DNA of 64,000 bases from Rhizobium sp. ASV8 (GTDB lineage Bacteria; Pseudomonadota; Alphaproteobacteria; Rhizobiales; Rhizobiaceae): positions 1-64,000 of the forward strand of contig NZ_JAELUG010000023.1 of assembly GCF_016429255.1 (NCBI RefSeq), read 5' to 3'. This document shows positions 1 to 8,708 of this stretch, piece by piece (within the stretch, counting starts at the first letter, position 1; every line of letters begins with the position of its first letter). The notes beneath the pieces were generated by a model that worked only from the letters and a program-made list of their open reading frames with translations, was not told where the DNA came from and ran no database searches. The translations under genes were made by a program, and so were the position numbers.

Positions 1-118
1 GTCCGAATGCATTCCTGACGCCGATTATCGTCCGAACCTGCAATCAATCGGCCAAACCTGTGCGAACTGCAGTGTGCCAGTCGCTAGCGTTGCCGGCAGA
101 CGAACAGGAGAAGAGACG

Positions 119-991
119 ATGCATGTCATTCTAGGCGCCAGCGGCAAAGTTGGCCGCACCACCATCACCGCATTGCGCAAAAAGGGCATGCCGGTGCGCG
201 CTGTCCTTCGCGACCCGGGGAAGGCACAGATGTTTTCGGACCTCGGCTGCGAAATCGCCATCGCCGACTTGAACGATCATGGCGCCCTCGTAGCGGCAAT
301 GAACGGTGCCGATGCCGTTCAAGTCATCTGCCCGGTCGACATCCGCGCCGAGCCGGCGCATGCGAAAATGCTGCAATTGATCGAAACGATGGCTGAAGCT
401 TTGGCTGCGGCCAATCCCCGTCAGGTCCTCGCCATCTCCGACTATGGCGCACAACATAGCGCCGGAACTGGCGTTACCCTGATTTTCCATGCGTTGGAGG
501 CGCGGCTCCGCAAGCTGGATTCCAAACTGATATTCCTGCGATCGGCCGAGCATATGCAAAACTGGGCGCGCCTGACCAAGGTTGCCGCTGAAAGCGGCCG
601 ACTGCCGAGCTTCTATCACGATCAGACCAAGTTGCTTCCCATCGTCTCCGCCTTCGATGTGGGTTCCATCGCAGCCGAACTGCTGTTGGAAAGCGATGCT
701 GCGAAGCTGCGTATCGTCCATGCCGAGGGTCCGCGTCGGTACGCGCCGAACGACATCGCCGCGGCGATGGGCCTGCTCGCCGGCCGGACGGTCGCCGCCC
801 TCCCCTTGCCCGAAACGGAATGGCAGAGCGTGCTGATGCGGGCGGGCCTTTCCGAAAGCTATGCGCGGCTGCTGGTAGAGCTCTACATCGCCCATAACGC
901 CGGCAAGATAGATGCCGAAAGCGATGTGGGCGAGATCCGTCGGGGCAGCACGGAGATGATAGACGCGCTGAGGCCGCTTCTTCGCGCATGA
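119..991 (+). CDS. NmrA-like NAD(P)-binding oxidoreductase
   Basis: A 290-residue Rossmann-fold protein of the NmrA / atypical short-chain dehydrogenase family. The N-terminus has a GASGKVGRTT dinucleotide-binding loop (about residues 5-14) and the rest matches the length of NAD(P)H-sensing or quinone-reductase-like members. The ATG at 119 is preferred over the in-frame ATG at 74 because an AGGAGAAGAG Shine-Dalgarno lies just upstream of it. Substrate is unknown, and some family members only sense redox cofactors. No operon partner is visible. Confidence 0.8.
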   Translation: MHVILGASGKVGRTTITALRKKGMPVRAVLRDPGKAQMFSDLGCEIAIADLNDHGALVAAMNGADAVQVICPVDIRAEPAHAKMLQLIETMAEALAAANPRQVLAISDYGAQHSAGTGVTLIFHALEARLRKLDSKLIFLRSAEHMQNWARLTKVAAESGRLPSFYHDQTKLLPIVSAFDVGSIAAELLLESDAAKLRIVHAEGPRRYAPNDIAAAMGLLAGRTVAALPLPETEWQSVLMRAGLSESYARLLVELYIAHNAGKIDAESDVGEIRRGSTEMIDALRPLLRA

Positions 992-1224
992 GAGCCGCCT
1001 TTCCAGCGAGAAGCAGAACAAGGCCTTCTGTCGGCACCGGCTGCCTTGGCGACGTCGATTAGTGATTGTGCTGCCGCGACTGAATGCCGTTGCGCGCCGA
1101 GCCGCCTGCAATCTATCATTGCAGAAACAAACAAAGCCTTTATTGTCGGGCGCAACGCAACTTCAGTGCAGCAACCTGTTAGAGGTCCAGAACATTAGCG
1201 ATCTGGATCAGGAGGTAGCCGATC

Positions 1225-2022
1225 ATGGCATCCATAACCTCAGGCAACGACAAGCAATATGCGGACAGCAGAAAGCTTGCCGCACGCGCCCGTCTCAACA
1301 GCGAACATACCATTGCCGAACTCGGATGGTTTCCATGGGTGGCGCAACAGCTCCCGCTGAAATCGGGCGATCGCATTCTTGATGTCGGCTGCGGCCCGGG
1401 TTGGTTCTGGGCAGCAACTGCGGCGTCCTTGTCCGGGAATTTGAACTTGACGCTCTGCGATCTTTCGCCGGGCATGGTTGCAGAAGCCGTCGAACGATGC
1501 ACGCCCCTGCCCCTTGGCAGCATCACAGGCCGCCAAGCCGACGCTGCAGCTTTGCCTTTTGCCGATGGCTCTTTTGACGCCGTCGTTGCTATGCATATGT
1601 TCTATCATCTGCCGGAGCCGGCCAGGTGCGCGGCGGAAATGCATCGCGTCCTGAAACCGGGCGGCTTTCTCGCGGTGACGACCAATGGCATTGGCAATAT
1701 GCGCAAGATATATGGGCTGACGACGGTATTCGGCGGCTCTCCCTACGATCCCGCCGGCGCCGCCTTCGGCTACGAGGCCGCACAACAGCTCATGCAAACT
1801 CAGTTCGGAAATGTCGCCATGGCCCAGTATCCCGCGCGCATGCGAGTGACAGACCCCGAAGACATATTCCTTACGCTCACCTCTTATCCACCCGGCGAGG
1901 GAGCCAACGAAGCACAACTTTCCGAGTTGCGCTCGGCGATTGCTGACGCATTTCAAGCTGGAAGAGGCGTGCTAGAAACCGAAAAGGAGACAGCCCTTTT
2001 CATCAGTCGAAAAGCTGCGTGA
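1225..2022 (+). CDS. class I SAM-dependent methyltransferase
   Basis: A 265-residue methyltransferase with the SAM motif I sequence ILDVGCGPGWFW near residues 50-61 and the later motif VLKPGGFLAVTTNG typical of UbiE/Methyltransf_11 proteins. A strong AGGAGG lies 9 bases before the ATG. The substrate cannot be read from the sequence. Its stop overlaps the GTG start of the small membrane protein downstream, so the two are probably translationally coupled. Confidence 0.85.
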   Translation: MASITSGNDKQYADSRKLAARARLNSEHTIAELGWFPWVAQQLPLKSGDRILDVGCGPGWFWAATAASLSGNLNLTLCDLSPGMVAEAVERCTPLPLGSITGRQADAAALPFADGSFDAVVAMHMFYHLPEPARCAAEMHRVLKPGGFLAVTTNGIGNMRKIYGLTTVFGGSPYDPAGAAFGYEAAQQLMQTQFGNVAMAQYPARMRVTDPEDIFLTLTSYPPGEGANEAQLSELRSAIADAFQAGRGVLETEKETALFISRKAA

Positions 2023-2249
2023 ACGACTCGGTATTCCGAGGAGAGGCTGGAGACACTATCTTGCAGAACGAAACTGGACAGCATTTCAGGACACGCGACC
2101 TTGACGGGGACGCTGAGAAGATTCGGACACGCGCGTATCAGGTCATTTCCAAAGAGAACGCCAAGCGCAGCTTGCGGGAGCGATTGTCGATGTGGCTGGC
2201 ACTTATCTCCATCCTTCTGCTTCTGGCTTGGTTATTCGGCGCAATCTAA
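2019..2249 (+). CDS. small membrane protein, hypothetical
   Basis: A 76-residue protein starting at GTG and overlapping the preceding methyltransferase gene by 4 bases. The first 55 residues are charged and hydrophilic. A single C-terminal transmembrane helix (LALISILLLLAWLFGAI) ends the protein, giving a tail-anchored layout. I do not recognise a family. The overlap is the main support that it is translated. Confidence 0.5.
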   Translation: MNDSVFRGEAGDTILQNETGQHFRTRDLDGDAEKIRTRAYQVISKENAKRSLRERLSMWLALISILLLLAWLFGAI

Positions 2250-2350
2250 TCGTGACTACAAGCCGAGGCGTCCATCGATCCACAAGGTCGACCTTATCGA
2301 GGTCGGCAGCTTCAGAATTGGAGTCACTGACGAATCCGCAAGCCTACCTA

Positions 2351-2587
2351 TCAGGCGAAGCGAACTATCCACACGATGAGGAGCATGTCGATTAGCAATG
2401 CGATCACCAGAAGAAGACTTATGAGCTTTCGTCGCTCTACGGTCTCTTTGGATTCAATTTTGAAAGCCGCTTTGTAAGCGTTTTCGGTGTCTCGTTCACT
2501 CACTGGCCTAATAGAGTTTCGAGGTCGTGTCATATTGACGAGGCCGCATGTGACGAAGATGAAAAATAATAGCAGATAAGGGGCCAT
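2351..2587 (-). CDS. small two-helix membrane protein, hypothetical
   Basis: A 78-residue protein with a hydrophobic N-terminal helix (residues 3-18) and a second one at the C-terminus (about 56-75), separated by a charged stretch rich in Arg, Glu and Lys. No family is recognised. It stands alone between a convergent small membrane protein and the GrpB gene. Support is its composition only. Confidence 0.4.
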   Translation of the reverse strand: MAPYLLLFFIFVTCGLVNMTRPRNSIRPVSERDTENAYKAAFKIESKETVERRKLISLLLVIALLIDMLLIVWIVRFA

Positions 2588-2833
2588 CTCAAACGCAGCC
2601 TTTTGCTATCCAGCCACCCGATGTCTCATTAGATAGACAGGTTTCACTATCCATCGCAATTGAAAGCTGCTTGCGCAATGCCAGGCGGTTTTGCATCGAC
2701 CGAATTTTGCCCACCTACGTTTCGGTAGGTACGTGGGGCGGATTGGATGGCACTTAGTTGTGGGCGGACGAGATCGCTTGAGAAGCGGTCATTAGTCTTG
2801 GGGTCGTTATAGAAATCAGGTAGGCTGACCCAT

Positions 2834-3340
2834 ATGAAAGCGCCAATAGTCCTTACGCCGTATGATCCGATCTGGGCCGATTTGTTCGAGACGGAACGGA
2901 GCGCCATGGAACGCATAGATCTTGGCTGGTTCAGCGCTATTCATCACGTGGGTAGCACGGCCATTCCTGGAATCGCTGCCAAGCCAATTATAGACATTCT
3001 GGTCGCTCTACGCTGCGACGAGGATGGCAGCGCCTGCGCAGAAGCAATGCTTCAGTTGGGGTATGAATATCGTGGCGACGGTGGCATCCCCGGACGCTAT
3101 TACTATCGAAAAGGAAATCCTCACACGCACCATGTTCACATGTGGGTGGAGAACCATCCTGATTACAAAAGACATCTTCGATTCCGTGACTATCTCAGGT
3201 CTCATCCCGAAGAGGCCAGTGCATACGAAGCTCTGAAACGCGAGCTAGCCGGGCGCTTTGTATCGGACACTCTTTCGTATTCCCAAGCCAAGAACGAATT
3301 CTGCCTGCGAATTGACGCACTAGCTCGAAAGCAAGTCTGA
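2834..3340 (+). CDS. GrpB family protein
   Basis: A 168-residue member of the GrpB/UPF0157 family, a nucleotidyltransferase-fold group. Diagnostic features are the opening VLTPYDPIWADLFETE, the central HHVGSTAIPGIAAKPIIDILVAL (residues about 36-58) and HTHHVHMWVENHPDYKRHLRFRDYL further on. Family function is not established; members occur fused to dephospho-CoA kinase or alone, as here. Length is typical for the stand-alone form. Confidence 0.85.
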   Translation: MKAPIVLTPYDPIWADLFETERSAMERIDLGWFSAIHHVGSTAIPGIAAKPIIDILVALRCDEDGSACAEAMLQLGYEYRGDGGIPGRYYYRKGNPHTHHVHMWVENHPDYKRHLRFRDYLRSHPEEASAYEALKRELAGRFVSDTLSYSQAKNEFCLRIDALARKQV

Positions 3341-3384
3341 TCTCACTTTTTTAAAGCCACTGTCGAGCTGAGGGATAGAAGGCG

Positions 3385-3870
3385 CTAAGCCTTCAGTGGC
3401 TTGGCAAGTGCGACGCTCTCAAGCGTTACGTCGAGTATCGGATCATGGGCGAAGCCCCGCCAGGTCTCGGAATAACCTAGATTTAGATACAGTCCGAGCG
3501 CTCGTCGGTTGTCGGCAGCGACCCGAATGGTGGCCTCACTGAAGCCCCGCTTGCGGAACTGCTCTTCAAGCGCCTTAACCAGCGCTGAACCGATGCCCTT
3601 TCCTTCGTGCACGGGCGCAACCCAGATATCGCTGATGTGATTGTCGGCATGCTCGGAAGCACCAATCCCCGCCAGTGCGCCGCCCTTCGTCTCCGCCACA
3701 AGAACGTTTGCACCTTGCTCTCGGAGAAACGGGATGAACGGGTTGTTCTTTTCGATGCGAGCAGCGACTTCTGCACTAACAAGCGGTGTAATACCCTTTT
3801 TCCAGGCTGCCAAACCGATGTCAGCAAGTTCCCGAAGCTCGCTTGGTCGAGCAGGTCGAACCGTTACCAT
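3385..3870 (-). CDS. GNAT family N-acetyltransferase
   Basis: A 161-residue GNAT acetyltransferase. It shows the acetyl-CoA binding region VAPVHEGKGIGSALVKALEE (an R/Q-x-x-G-x-G/A variant, about residues 86-105) and the following ATIRVAADNRRALGLYLNLGYSE motif. The start at 3870 (MVTVRPARPSE) is chosen because GAGGTG lies 6 bases upstream and the upstream in-frame extension is not GNAT-like. The acetylated substrate is unknown. Confidence 0.85.
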   Translation of the reverse strand: MVTVRPARPSELRELADIGLAAWKKGITPLVSAEVAARIEKNNPFIPFLREQGANVLVAETKGGALAGIGASEHADNHISDIWVAPVHEGKGIGSALVKALEEQFRKRGFSEATIRVAADNRRALGLYLNLGYSETWRGFAHDPILDVTLESVALAKPLKA

Positions 3871-4222
3871 ATGGCACCTCGCAAGCGTCACCGCTCTGTT
3901 CACCCTGGTCACGCCATTGTGCTTGGGCAATTACTTCTGTTGATGCGATCCGGATCAAGAGCGCCTGTCGATTACGGTGAAGACACAATATCAGATAGCC
4001 ACACGTCAGATATTCACCTGGCGTATAAGATGGCCGCAACTACCTAACACCGCAGCACGGCCAACCAGTCAGCCCCTTTTTACTATCGATAGTGTTTTTC
4101 CGAACGATTGCCGTCGATGACTATCCATCTGAAATCATAGCAACAACAAGCCTTAATGAAGCTATTTGCCTCCTTGCTTCCGCAAGGATCGATACGCCCT
4201 CCATCATGACCGAGCCGCAGTA

Positions 4223-4238
4223 GTTGTCCGCGGACAAC
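4223..4238. other. parS: parS-like partition site, copy 1
   Basis: Perfect 16-bp palindrome GTTGTCCGCGGACAAC, identical to the copy inside repB. It has the GTTnnnnGCnnnnAAC layout known for centromere sites bound by RepB of repABC plasmids. It lies 2.2 kb upstream of repA. Confidence 0.8.
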
Positions 4239-4259
4239 CGTTGAGCCTTGAGACGAGCT

Positions 4260-4297
4260 GATGCAGGGACGCGCCGGTTTTCCTGCGTCCCCGCATC
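4260..4297. terminator. long intergenic hairpin, possible terminator
   Basis: Arms 4260-4272 and 4285-4297 pair over 13 bp with one mismatch, around a 12-base loop. It sits just beyond the stop of the exported protein gene that ends at 4330. There is no clear T-run on either side, so intrinsic termination is uncertain; mRNA 3' end protection is the alternative. Confidence 0.4.
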
Positions 4298-4329
4298 GTC
4301 GCCTATGCTCGGCGCATGTACCGCTGAAA

Positions 4330-4854
4330 TTACTTCGCCTGCAACTGCTTCATAGCCTCGAGATCCTCGTTGCTGACGAATTCGCAGGCGAGAAGGGTCT
4401 TGCCGGGAAAGGTAGAGGACTCACGGGCGACCACGGAGACCACTCCCATCTCCGCGGCAGGCTGCTCGGCCTTCGATAAGGTGCGCCCATAGGACTTCGT
4501 CGCTGTTCCGAGGAGGTTGCCGAAGCCGTCCGATTTCAGGTGATAAGCCTTGGCGAGATCATCGGCGCGCAAGCCTTCCACCAGCACACCAAAGCTGGTG
4601 CCGGCAAAAACCAGTTCGCTCGTCTTGAAGCCCTGACGGCCAAAGTCGGCTGGTAGCTTATAGACCGCGGCCGTCAGCAACGAGGTATCGGCCTTAGAAA
4701 GCTTTTCGGCTTCCTTATACATCGTCATTGCCGACTTCGTGGAATAGGCCGGCTTGCAAAGAGCCGCGTCGAAGAAGGCAGCCTTCTCAAGTGCCAGCGC
4801 ATTGGAGCCAAGCGAGAGCGAAAGAACGGCGCTCAGGGACAGGAGTGTTTTCAT
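4330..4854 (-). CDS. exported protein of unknown function
   Basis: A 174-residue protein that starts with a clear Sec signal peptide (MKTLLSLSAVLSLSLGSNALA, cleavage after about residue 21). The ATG at 4854 is preferred because it begins this signal peptide; the reading frame stays open further upstream. The mature part has two cysteines (DAALCKP and LLACEF) far apart that could form a disulfide in the periplasm. I recognise no domain. Confidence 0.65.
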   Translation of the reverse strand: MKTLLSLSAVLSLSLGSNALALEKAAFFDAALCKPAYSTKSAMTMYKEAEKLSKADTSLLTAAVYKLPADFGRQGFKTSELVFAGTSFGVLVEGLRADDLAKAYHLKSDGFGNLLGTATKSYGRTLSKAEQPAAEMGVVSVVARESSTFPGKTLLACEFVSNEDLEAMKQLQAK

Positions 4855-5541
4855 GTTCAAGGCAGCTCTCCGGAAAACGGTCAATCGATTCGAACTCGGA
4901 TGGCATTTATATTCATCGCGTATGTATCGCCAGGTCGTCCAGACGCCAACCCGATTTTTGAAACCAGCGTCGCAACAACGCTTAACGCAACCCAGTTGAA
5001 GGGGCGGCATGTCTGAGAAGGAAACTCGACCAAGCGTGAATCGCAGTTTTCATGAGATACGGGGAAGCTCCCATTCCCGGGCACAGTCGATGAACCGCTA
5101 CGGAAACGAGGATCGATGAACCATCATCCTGAAACTGCCCATGATATTCTATGAGATGCTTTGTTCGGAGCCTCGCAACACAAAGCTGGATCTATCCGAT
5201 GTCGTCGCCGGGGCGGTACGAACGATCCCGAGACGTCTAACCGGGGTGATAGAGCGCTACGACTGAGCAATCTCGAGCGCCACTCGATAGGACGCAGATG
5301 GGTCGAAGCCTTCGAGGGAAGAAGGATAGGCGCCGCGTACTCGATACCCTTCGCGGCGAGATGCAAGCTACGCGTCAACTATAAAAATCTCGTTAACCAA
5401 AACTTGCTGTCGCTGTCGCTGTTGCATATATCGGGGTCGGTTCAACGAACCCACCAGCAGAAGAAGGCGGAATCTTTGCCGTTCCGTCAAAATCGCTTCA
5501 CAATCAGTTCGTAATGGATTTCAAGGCAGAGGAACGATTTC
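4855..5541. other. intergenic region, nothing recognised
   Basis: About 690 bases without a supported gene. Frames that stay open here have no ribosome-binding site, no recognisable motif and irregular composition. The last 100 bases are AT-richer and probably carry the promoter of the ProQ/FinO-domain gene. Confidence 0.4.
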
Positions 5542-6030
5542 ATGGAAGAACCCTGGACGACCAATCGCGGGCCGATCGCGGCAACGGCACTCGACGTCAA
5601 GAAGGCAGAGGCGATCAATACACTTCTGGTTCACCGCATCGATATTTTGCCAGCGAAACCCGGCGATATCATTCGTCCCTTCGCACTTGGCCTCTGGAAT
5701 GAAATTCGTCCGCTTTTGAAGCCCGACATGTCGGTGATGTCGCTTCGCCGCGCCACCAGTTCGTTTCTCCATTCCAAGCAATATTACTTTGCCTGCGCCC
5801 AGTCGGACTCCATGCGTCATGACATCGCCGGCAACCCGATCGAACAACTGTCGACGGAAGACAGGCTCGCAGCACAGAAGCGCCTTACGGCATTGCGTCA
5901 GGTACAAGCCAAGTCCGCCGCCCCTGTTGATGAACCCAAAGCGTCGGCTCCGCCGGCGCTGAGCAAAGCGGAGTTGATCCGAGCTTCGCTTCTCGGCGGC
6001 CGCAAGCTTTCAGATCGCGTCGCCCGTTAG
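5542..6030 (+). CDS. ProQ/FinO-domain RNA-binding protein
   Basis: A 162-residue protein with a ProQ/FinO domain at about residues 20-105: INTLLVHRIDILPAKPGDIIRPFALGLWNEIRP, then the LRRATSSFLHSKQYYFACAQ and MRHDIAGNPIE motifs characteristic of this fold. A Lys/Ala/Pro-rich tail follows. FinO and ProQ bind structured sRNAs and mRNA ends and promote duplexing. RBS AGAGGA precedes the ATG. The gene sits between two parS-like sites and immediately upstream of repABC, whose copy number depends on an antisense RNA, so a role in that control is possible but inferred. Confidence 0.75.
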   Translation: MEEPWTTNRGPIAATALDVKKAEAINTLLVHRIDILPAKPGDIIRPFALGLWNEIRPLLKPDMSVMSLRRATSSFLHSKQYYFACAQSDSMRHDIAGNPIEQLSTEDRLAAQKRLTALRQVQAKSAAPVDEPKASAPPALSKAELIRASLLGGRKLSDRVAR

Positions 6031-6193
6031 GGTTCGACATAGACTTAGCGCATAAGACGACGGCCCGTGCCGTGTTGCTCGGGCACATCCAAACTCCAAT
6101 ATATGCAGAAGCCGGAATGCGGTGCCGCACCAAGTAGCGGCTCCGCTTGAGTGATGGCGATCAGCAGCATCTCGCGCCGCGATCCTTCATGCA

Positions 6194-6209
6194 GTAGTCC
6201 GCGGACTAC
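6194..6209. other. parS: parS-like partition site, copy 2 (variant)
   Basis: Perfect 16-bp palindrome GTAGTCCGCGGACTAC. It differs from the other two copies only by a symmetric substitution at positions 3 and 14, so dyad symmetry is kept. It lies about 240 bp upstream of repA. Confidence 0.75.
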
Positions 6210-6389
6210 CCTTAGCATGCGAAGCCGATCGGCAATGGAAATAGCCGTGCGCCCTCCCCGATCCCCGGATATCACGCCGCACATCGCAGCGATCGTTCGA
6301 GCTGATATCCGACATTTCGCGAGTAAAACGCGCTAAAATCTGCCGATTGTTTAAGCATTTGTAAAACGGCAACGAATCGGAGCATATTA

Positions 6390-6432
6390 TAACTGCGTAG
6401 TTCCGCGGTATTCCGTCACAATTGCGCAGTTA
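6390..6432. promoter_or_regulatory. inverted repeat upstream of repA, likely RepA operator
   Basis: Arms TAACTGCG (6390-6397) and CGCAGTTA (6425-6432) face each other across 27 bases, directly before the repA start. A TATTAT -10-like box overlaps the left arm. repABC operons are known to be autorepressed by RepA with RepB at such a position; binding here is inferred. Confidence 0.55.
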
Positions 6433-6447
6433 ATTGGGAAAACGACT

Positions 6448-7641
6448 ATGCAACCGAGTCTCGCACTCAAGGACGATCAAGAGCATCTTCCGACGCTTCT
6501 GGCAACAGACGCGCAGGAGCTGTCATATCAGCTACAGCAGCACCAGGCAAAACTCTTCCCGCCTCAGTCACAAAAGACGATGCGGATGTTTTCGCCGGCC
6601 GAAGCTGCCGCTTTCATCGGTATAGGTGAGGGCTATCTCCGCCAGATCGCGGCAGAAGGCCACGGCCCGGATCCGCTTTCCAACGGCCGCCGACTTTACT
6701 CCGCCGAAGATATGGACCGCATCCGCCGGGTTCTCGACGAGCGAAACGGTACACCCAAATATGTGCCGGGCCGAAGAGGGTCTGAGAAGCTACAGATCAT
6801 CTCTGTAATGAACTTTAAGGGCGGCTCCGGCAAGACCACGACGTCAGCCCACCTGGCCCAGTATTTGGCGCTCAGGGGATACCGGGTGCTCGCCGTCGAT
6901 CTCGACCCGCAGGCTTCCTTGTCCGCTCTGTTCGGAAACCAGCCGGAACTTGATGTCGGGGAGGGCGAAACACTCTACGGCGCCATTCGCTATGATGCGC
7001 CTCGGCCGATTTCCGATATCGTCCGCGCGACCTATACGCCGAACCTCCATCTCATCCCTGGAAACCTCGAGCTCATGGAGTTCGAGCATGAGACGCCGCG
7101 AGTGATGGCTGCCGGCAGAGCCGAGACGATGTTTTTCGCTCGCATCGGCGAAGCCTTGACCGAAATCGAGAGCTTTTACGATGTCGTCGTTATCGATTGC
7201 CCACCGCAGCTCGGCTTCTTGACGATGTCGGCGCTTTGCGCGGCAACCTCCATTCTGATCACCGTCCATCCGCAGATGCTTGACGTAATGTCGATGTCGC
7301 AGTTTTTGACCATGACGAGCGAGCTCATGACGGTGGTGGAGAACGCCGGCGGACGCACCAGTTACGACTGGATGCGCTACCTCGTCACGCGCTTTGAACC
7401 GAATGATGGGCCACAGAGCCAGATGACAGGTTTTATGCGAGCCATCTTCGGCAACCGAATGCTCCAGAATGCGATGGTCAAATCGACGGCCGTCGCTGAT
7501 GCCGGCGTTACCAAACAGACCCTCTACGAAGTCGAACGTGCCCAATTTACCAGGGGCACCTACGACCGCGCTCTGGATTCGCTCAATCTCGTAAACAGCG
7601 AGATTGAGACGAACATCCGCTCAACGTGGGGAAGGAAATAG
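6448..7641 (+). CDS. repA: plasmid partitioning protein RepA (ParA ATPase)
   Basis: A 397-residue ParA/MinD-type ATPase. The N-terminal 100 residues carry a MerR-like winged-helix region (SPAEAAAFIGIGEGYLRQIA). The deviant Walker A motif FKGGSGKTTTSAHLAQYLA is near residue 122, Walker A' is LAVDLDPQASL and Walker B is VVIDCPPQLGFLTMSAL. With RepB and parS it segregates the replicon and represses the operon. Length is typical of RepA. repB follows after 5 bases. Confidence 0.97.
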   Translation: MQPSLALKDDQEHLPTLLATDAQELSYQLQQHQAKLFPPQSQKTMRMFSPAEAAAFIGIGEGYLRQIAAEGHGPDPLSNGRRLYSAEDMDRIRRVLDERNGTPKYVPGRRGSEKLQIISVMNFKGGSGKTTTSAHLAQYLALRGYRVLAVDLDPQASLSALFGNQPELDVGEGETLYGAIRYDAPRPISDIVRATYTPNLHLIPGNLELMEFEHETPRVMAAGRAETMFFARIGEALTEIESFYDVVVIDCPPQLGFLTMSALCAATSILITVHPQMLDVMSMSQFLTMTSELMTVVENAGGRTSYDWMRYLVTRFEPNDGPQSQMTGFMRAIFGNRMLQNAMVKSTAVADAGVTKQTLYEVERAQFTRGTYDRALDSLNLVNSEIETNIRSTWGRK

Positions 7642-7646
7642 AATAG

Positions 7647-8648
7647 ATGGCACGCAAAAATCTGCTCGAAATTTCCGCCCCGAATACGGGGCGCACTGAC
7701 TCCGTCGGCGCAAAGGATAACCGCCCGATAGCCGGCTTTCTACCGCAGGCCAGAACTGGCGGTCCCGTGGGTGGGATTACTAGGACGCTTGGCAACATCA
7801 CAGAGAAGATGGAGCGGGCGAACGATCTTGAGCGACAGCTGGCCGAGGGCCAAACCATCGTCGAGATCGATACCGACCTTATTGATGGGTCCTTCGTTAC
7901 CGATCGCCTTGAGATAGATCCGATCGAGCTTGGTCAGCTCATCGAACAGATCCGTGAGCATGGCCAGCAGGTTCCTATCCTGGTGCGTCCGCATCCGGAA
8001 TCAAGCGGACGTTATCAGGTTGCTTACGGCCATCGCCGGCTAGCCGCCACCAAAGAACTTGGCATCAAGGTTCGCGCCGTCATTCGGCAGCTTACCGATG
8101 ATCAGCTCGTGGTGAGCCAGGGGCAGGAAAACAGCGCCCGCACGAACCTCTCATACATCGAGCGCGCCCTTTTTGCATTGCGGCTCGAACAGCGGGATTT
8201 TGGCCGGGATATCATCATGGCCTCGCTCGGCGTCGATAAAGCCGCGCTGTCGAAAATGCTCATCGTGATGAGACAGGTCCCGTTGGCGCTGATCAGCGCG
8301 ATTGGCCCTGCTCCGGATATCGGTCGCAGGCGCTGGCTTGAACTGGGAGAACGCCTCGAAGGTGTCGCCCATGAGCCGATTATCGCCGAGTTGTCCGCGG
8401 ACAACAGCCGTAAGCTATCGAGTGACGAGCGCTTCCAGCAAGCCATGGTTCTGGCGATCGGCAAACCGGCGTCAGCAAAGCCTGAGGTCGCGCCATCGAC
8501 CATATCCGGTGTGCCGGTGACATTTAAGAGAACGCCTGCTCGTGCCACCTTTGTCTTCGACAGCAAGGCGGCTCCTGGCTTCGATCAGTTTGTGCAGGAG
8601 AGACTACAATCTCTTTTCAGCGAATTCCAACAAGGAAAGGAAACGTAA
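7647..8648 (+). CDS. repB: plasmid partitioning protein RepB (ParB family)
   Basis: A 333-residue ParB/Noc-type centromere-binding protein. The ParB N-terminal domain is at about residues 85-170, with YQVAYGHRRLAATKELGIKVRAVIRQL and the ENSARTNLSYIERALFA box, followed by a helix-turn-helix (IIMASLGVDKAALSKMLIVM). A RepB C-terminal dimerisation region (ATFVFDSKAAPGFDQFVQERLQ) ends it. The gene contains a parS-like site at 8390-8405 in its own coding sequence. Confidence 0.97.
   Translation: MARKNLLEISAPNTGRTDSVGAKDNRPIAGFLPQARTGGPVGGITRTLGNITEKMERANDLERQLAEGQTIVEIDTDLIDGSFVTDRLEIDPIELGQLIEQIREHGQQVPILVRPHPESSGRYQVAYGHRRLAATKELGIKVRAVIRQLTDDQLVVSQGQENSARTNLSYIERALFALRLEQRDFGRDIIMASLGVDKAALSKMLIVMRQVPLALISAIGPAPDIGRRRWLELGERLEGVAHEPIIAELSADNSRKLSSDERFQQAMVLAIGKPASAKPEVAPSTISGVPVTFKRTPARATFVFDSKAAPGFDQFVQERLQSLFSEFQQGKET
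8390..8405. other. parS: parS-like partition site, copy 3 (inside repB)
   Basis: Perfect palindrome GTTGTCCGCGGACAAC, identical to the site at 4223. It lies within the repB reading frame and encodes part of ELSADNS. Centromeres inside the repABC operon are known in this plasmid family. Confidence 0.8.
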
Positions 8649-8654
8649 GCAGCA

Positions 8655-8708
8655 AAAGAAAAAGGCCCCCAAGCGACGTTGTCGTGGAAGCCCTTCTCGA
8701 TCTTAAGC
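8655..8708 (-). ncRNA. incA: repB-repC antisense RNA (incA / ctRNA)
   Basis: The 154-base repB-repC spacer has the arrangement expected of the repABC counter-transcribed RNA on the minus strand. A TTGACT -35 box (complement of 8738-8743) and a weak GATTCT -10 box (8715-8720) with 17-base spacing place the start near 8708. The RNA would end in a hairpin (8664-8692: GGCTTCC pairing with GGGGGCC through G-U pairs, with an inner CGAC/GTCG stem) followed by a T-rich run. Such RNAs of about 55 nt lower RepC translation and set copy number and incompatibility. Exact ends are inferred. Confidence 0.7.

Larger units (their letters stand above)
3871..4329. other. intergenic region with parS-like site and hairpin
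   Basis: No gene is supported here. The stretch holds the promoter side of the GNAT gene, the parS-like palindrome at 4223-4238 and a long hairpin at 4260-4297 close to the 3' end of the next gene. Confidence 0.5.
6031..6447. promoter_or_regulatory. repABC upstream regulatory region
   Basis: No gene is supported in these 417 bases. They hold the parS-like site at 6194-6209 and the repA promoter/operator area, including the AT-rich TATTAT box near 6385 and the inverted repeat at 6390-6432. Confidence 0.6.

Noticed and set aside
131..1111. Long minus-strand reading frame opposite the NmrA-like gene
   Set aside because: It is the mirror of a clear coding frame, has no ribosome-binding site and its product is low-complexity Arg/Gly/Ala-rich sequence.
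5161..5514. 117-codon plus-strand frame as a gene
   Set aside because: No ribosome-binding site, no motif, and composition unlike the neighbours. It is Arg/Ser-rich, as expected for a chance frame in GC-rich DNA.
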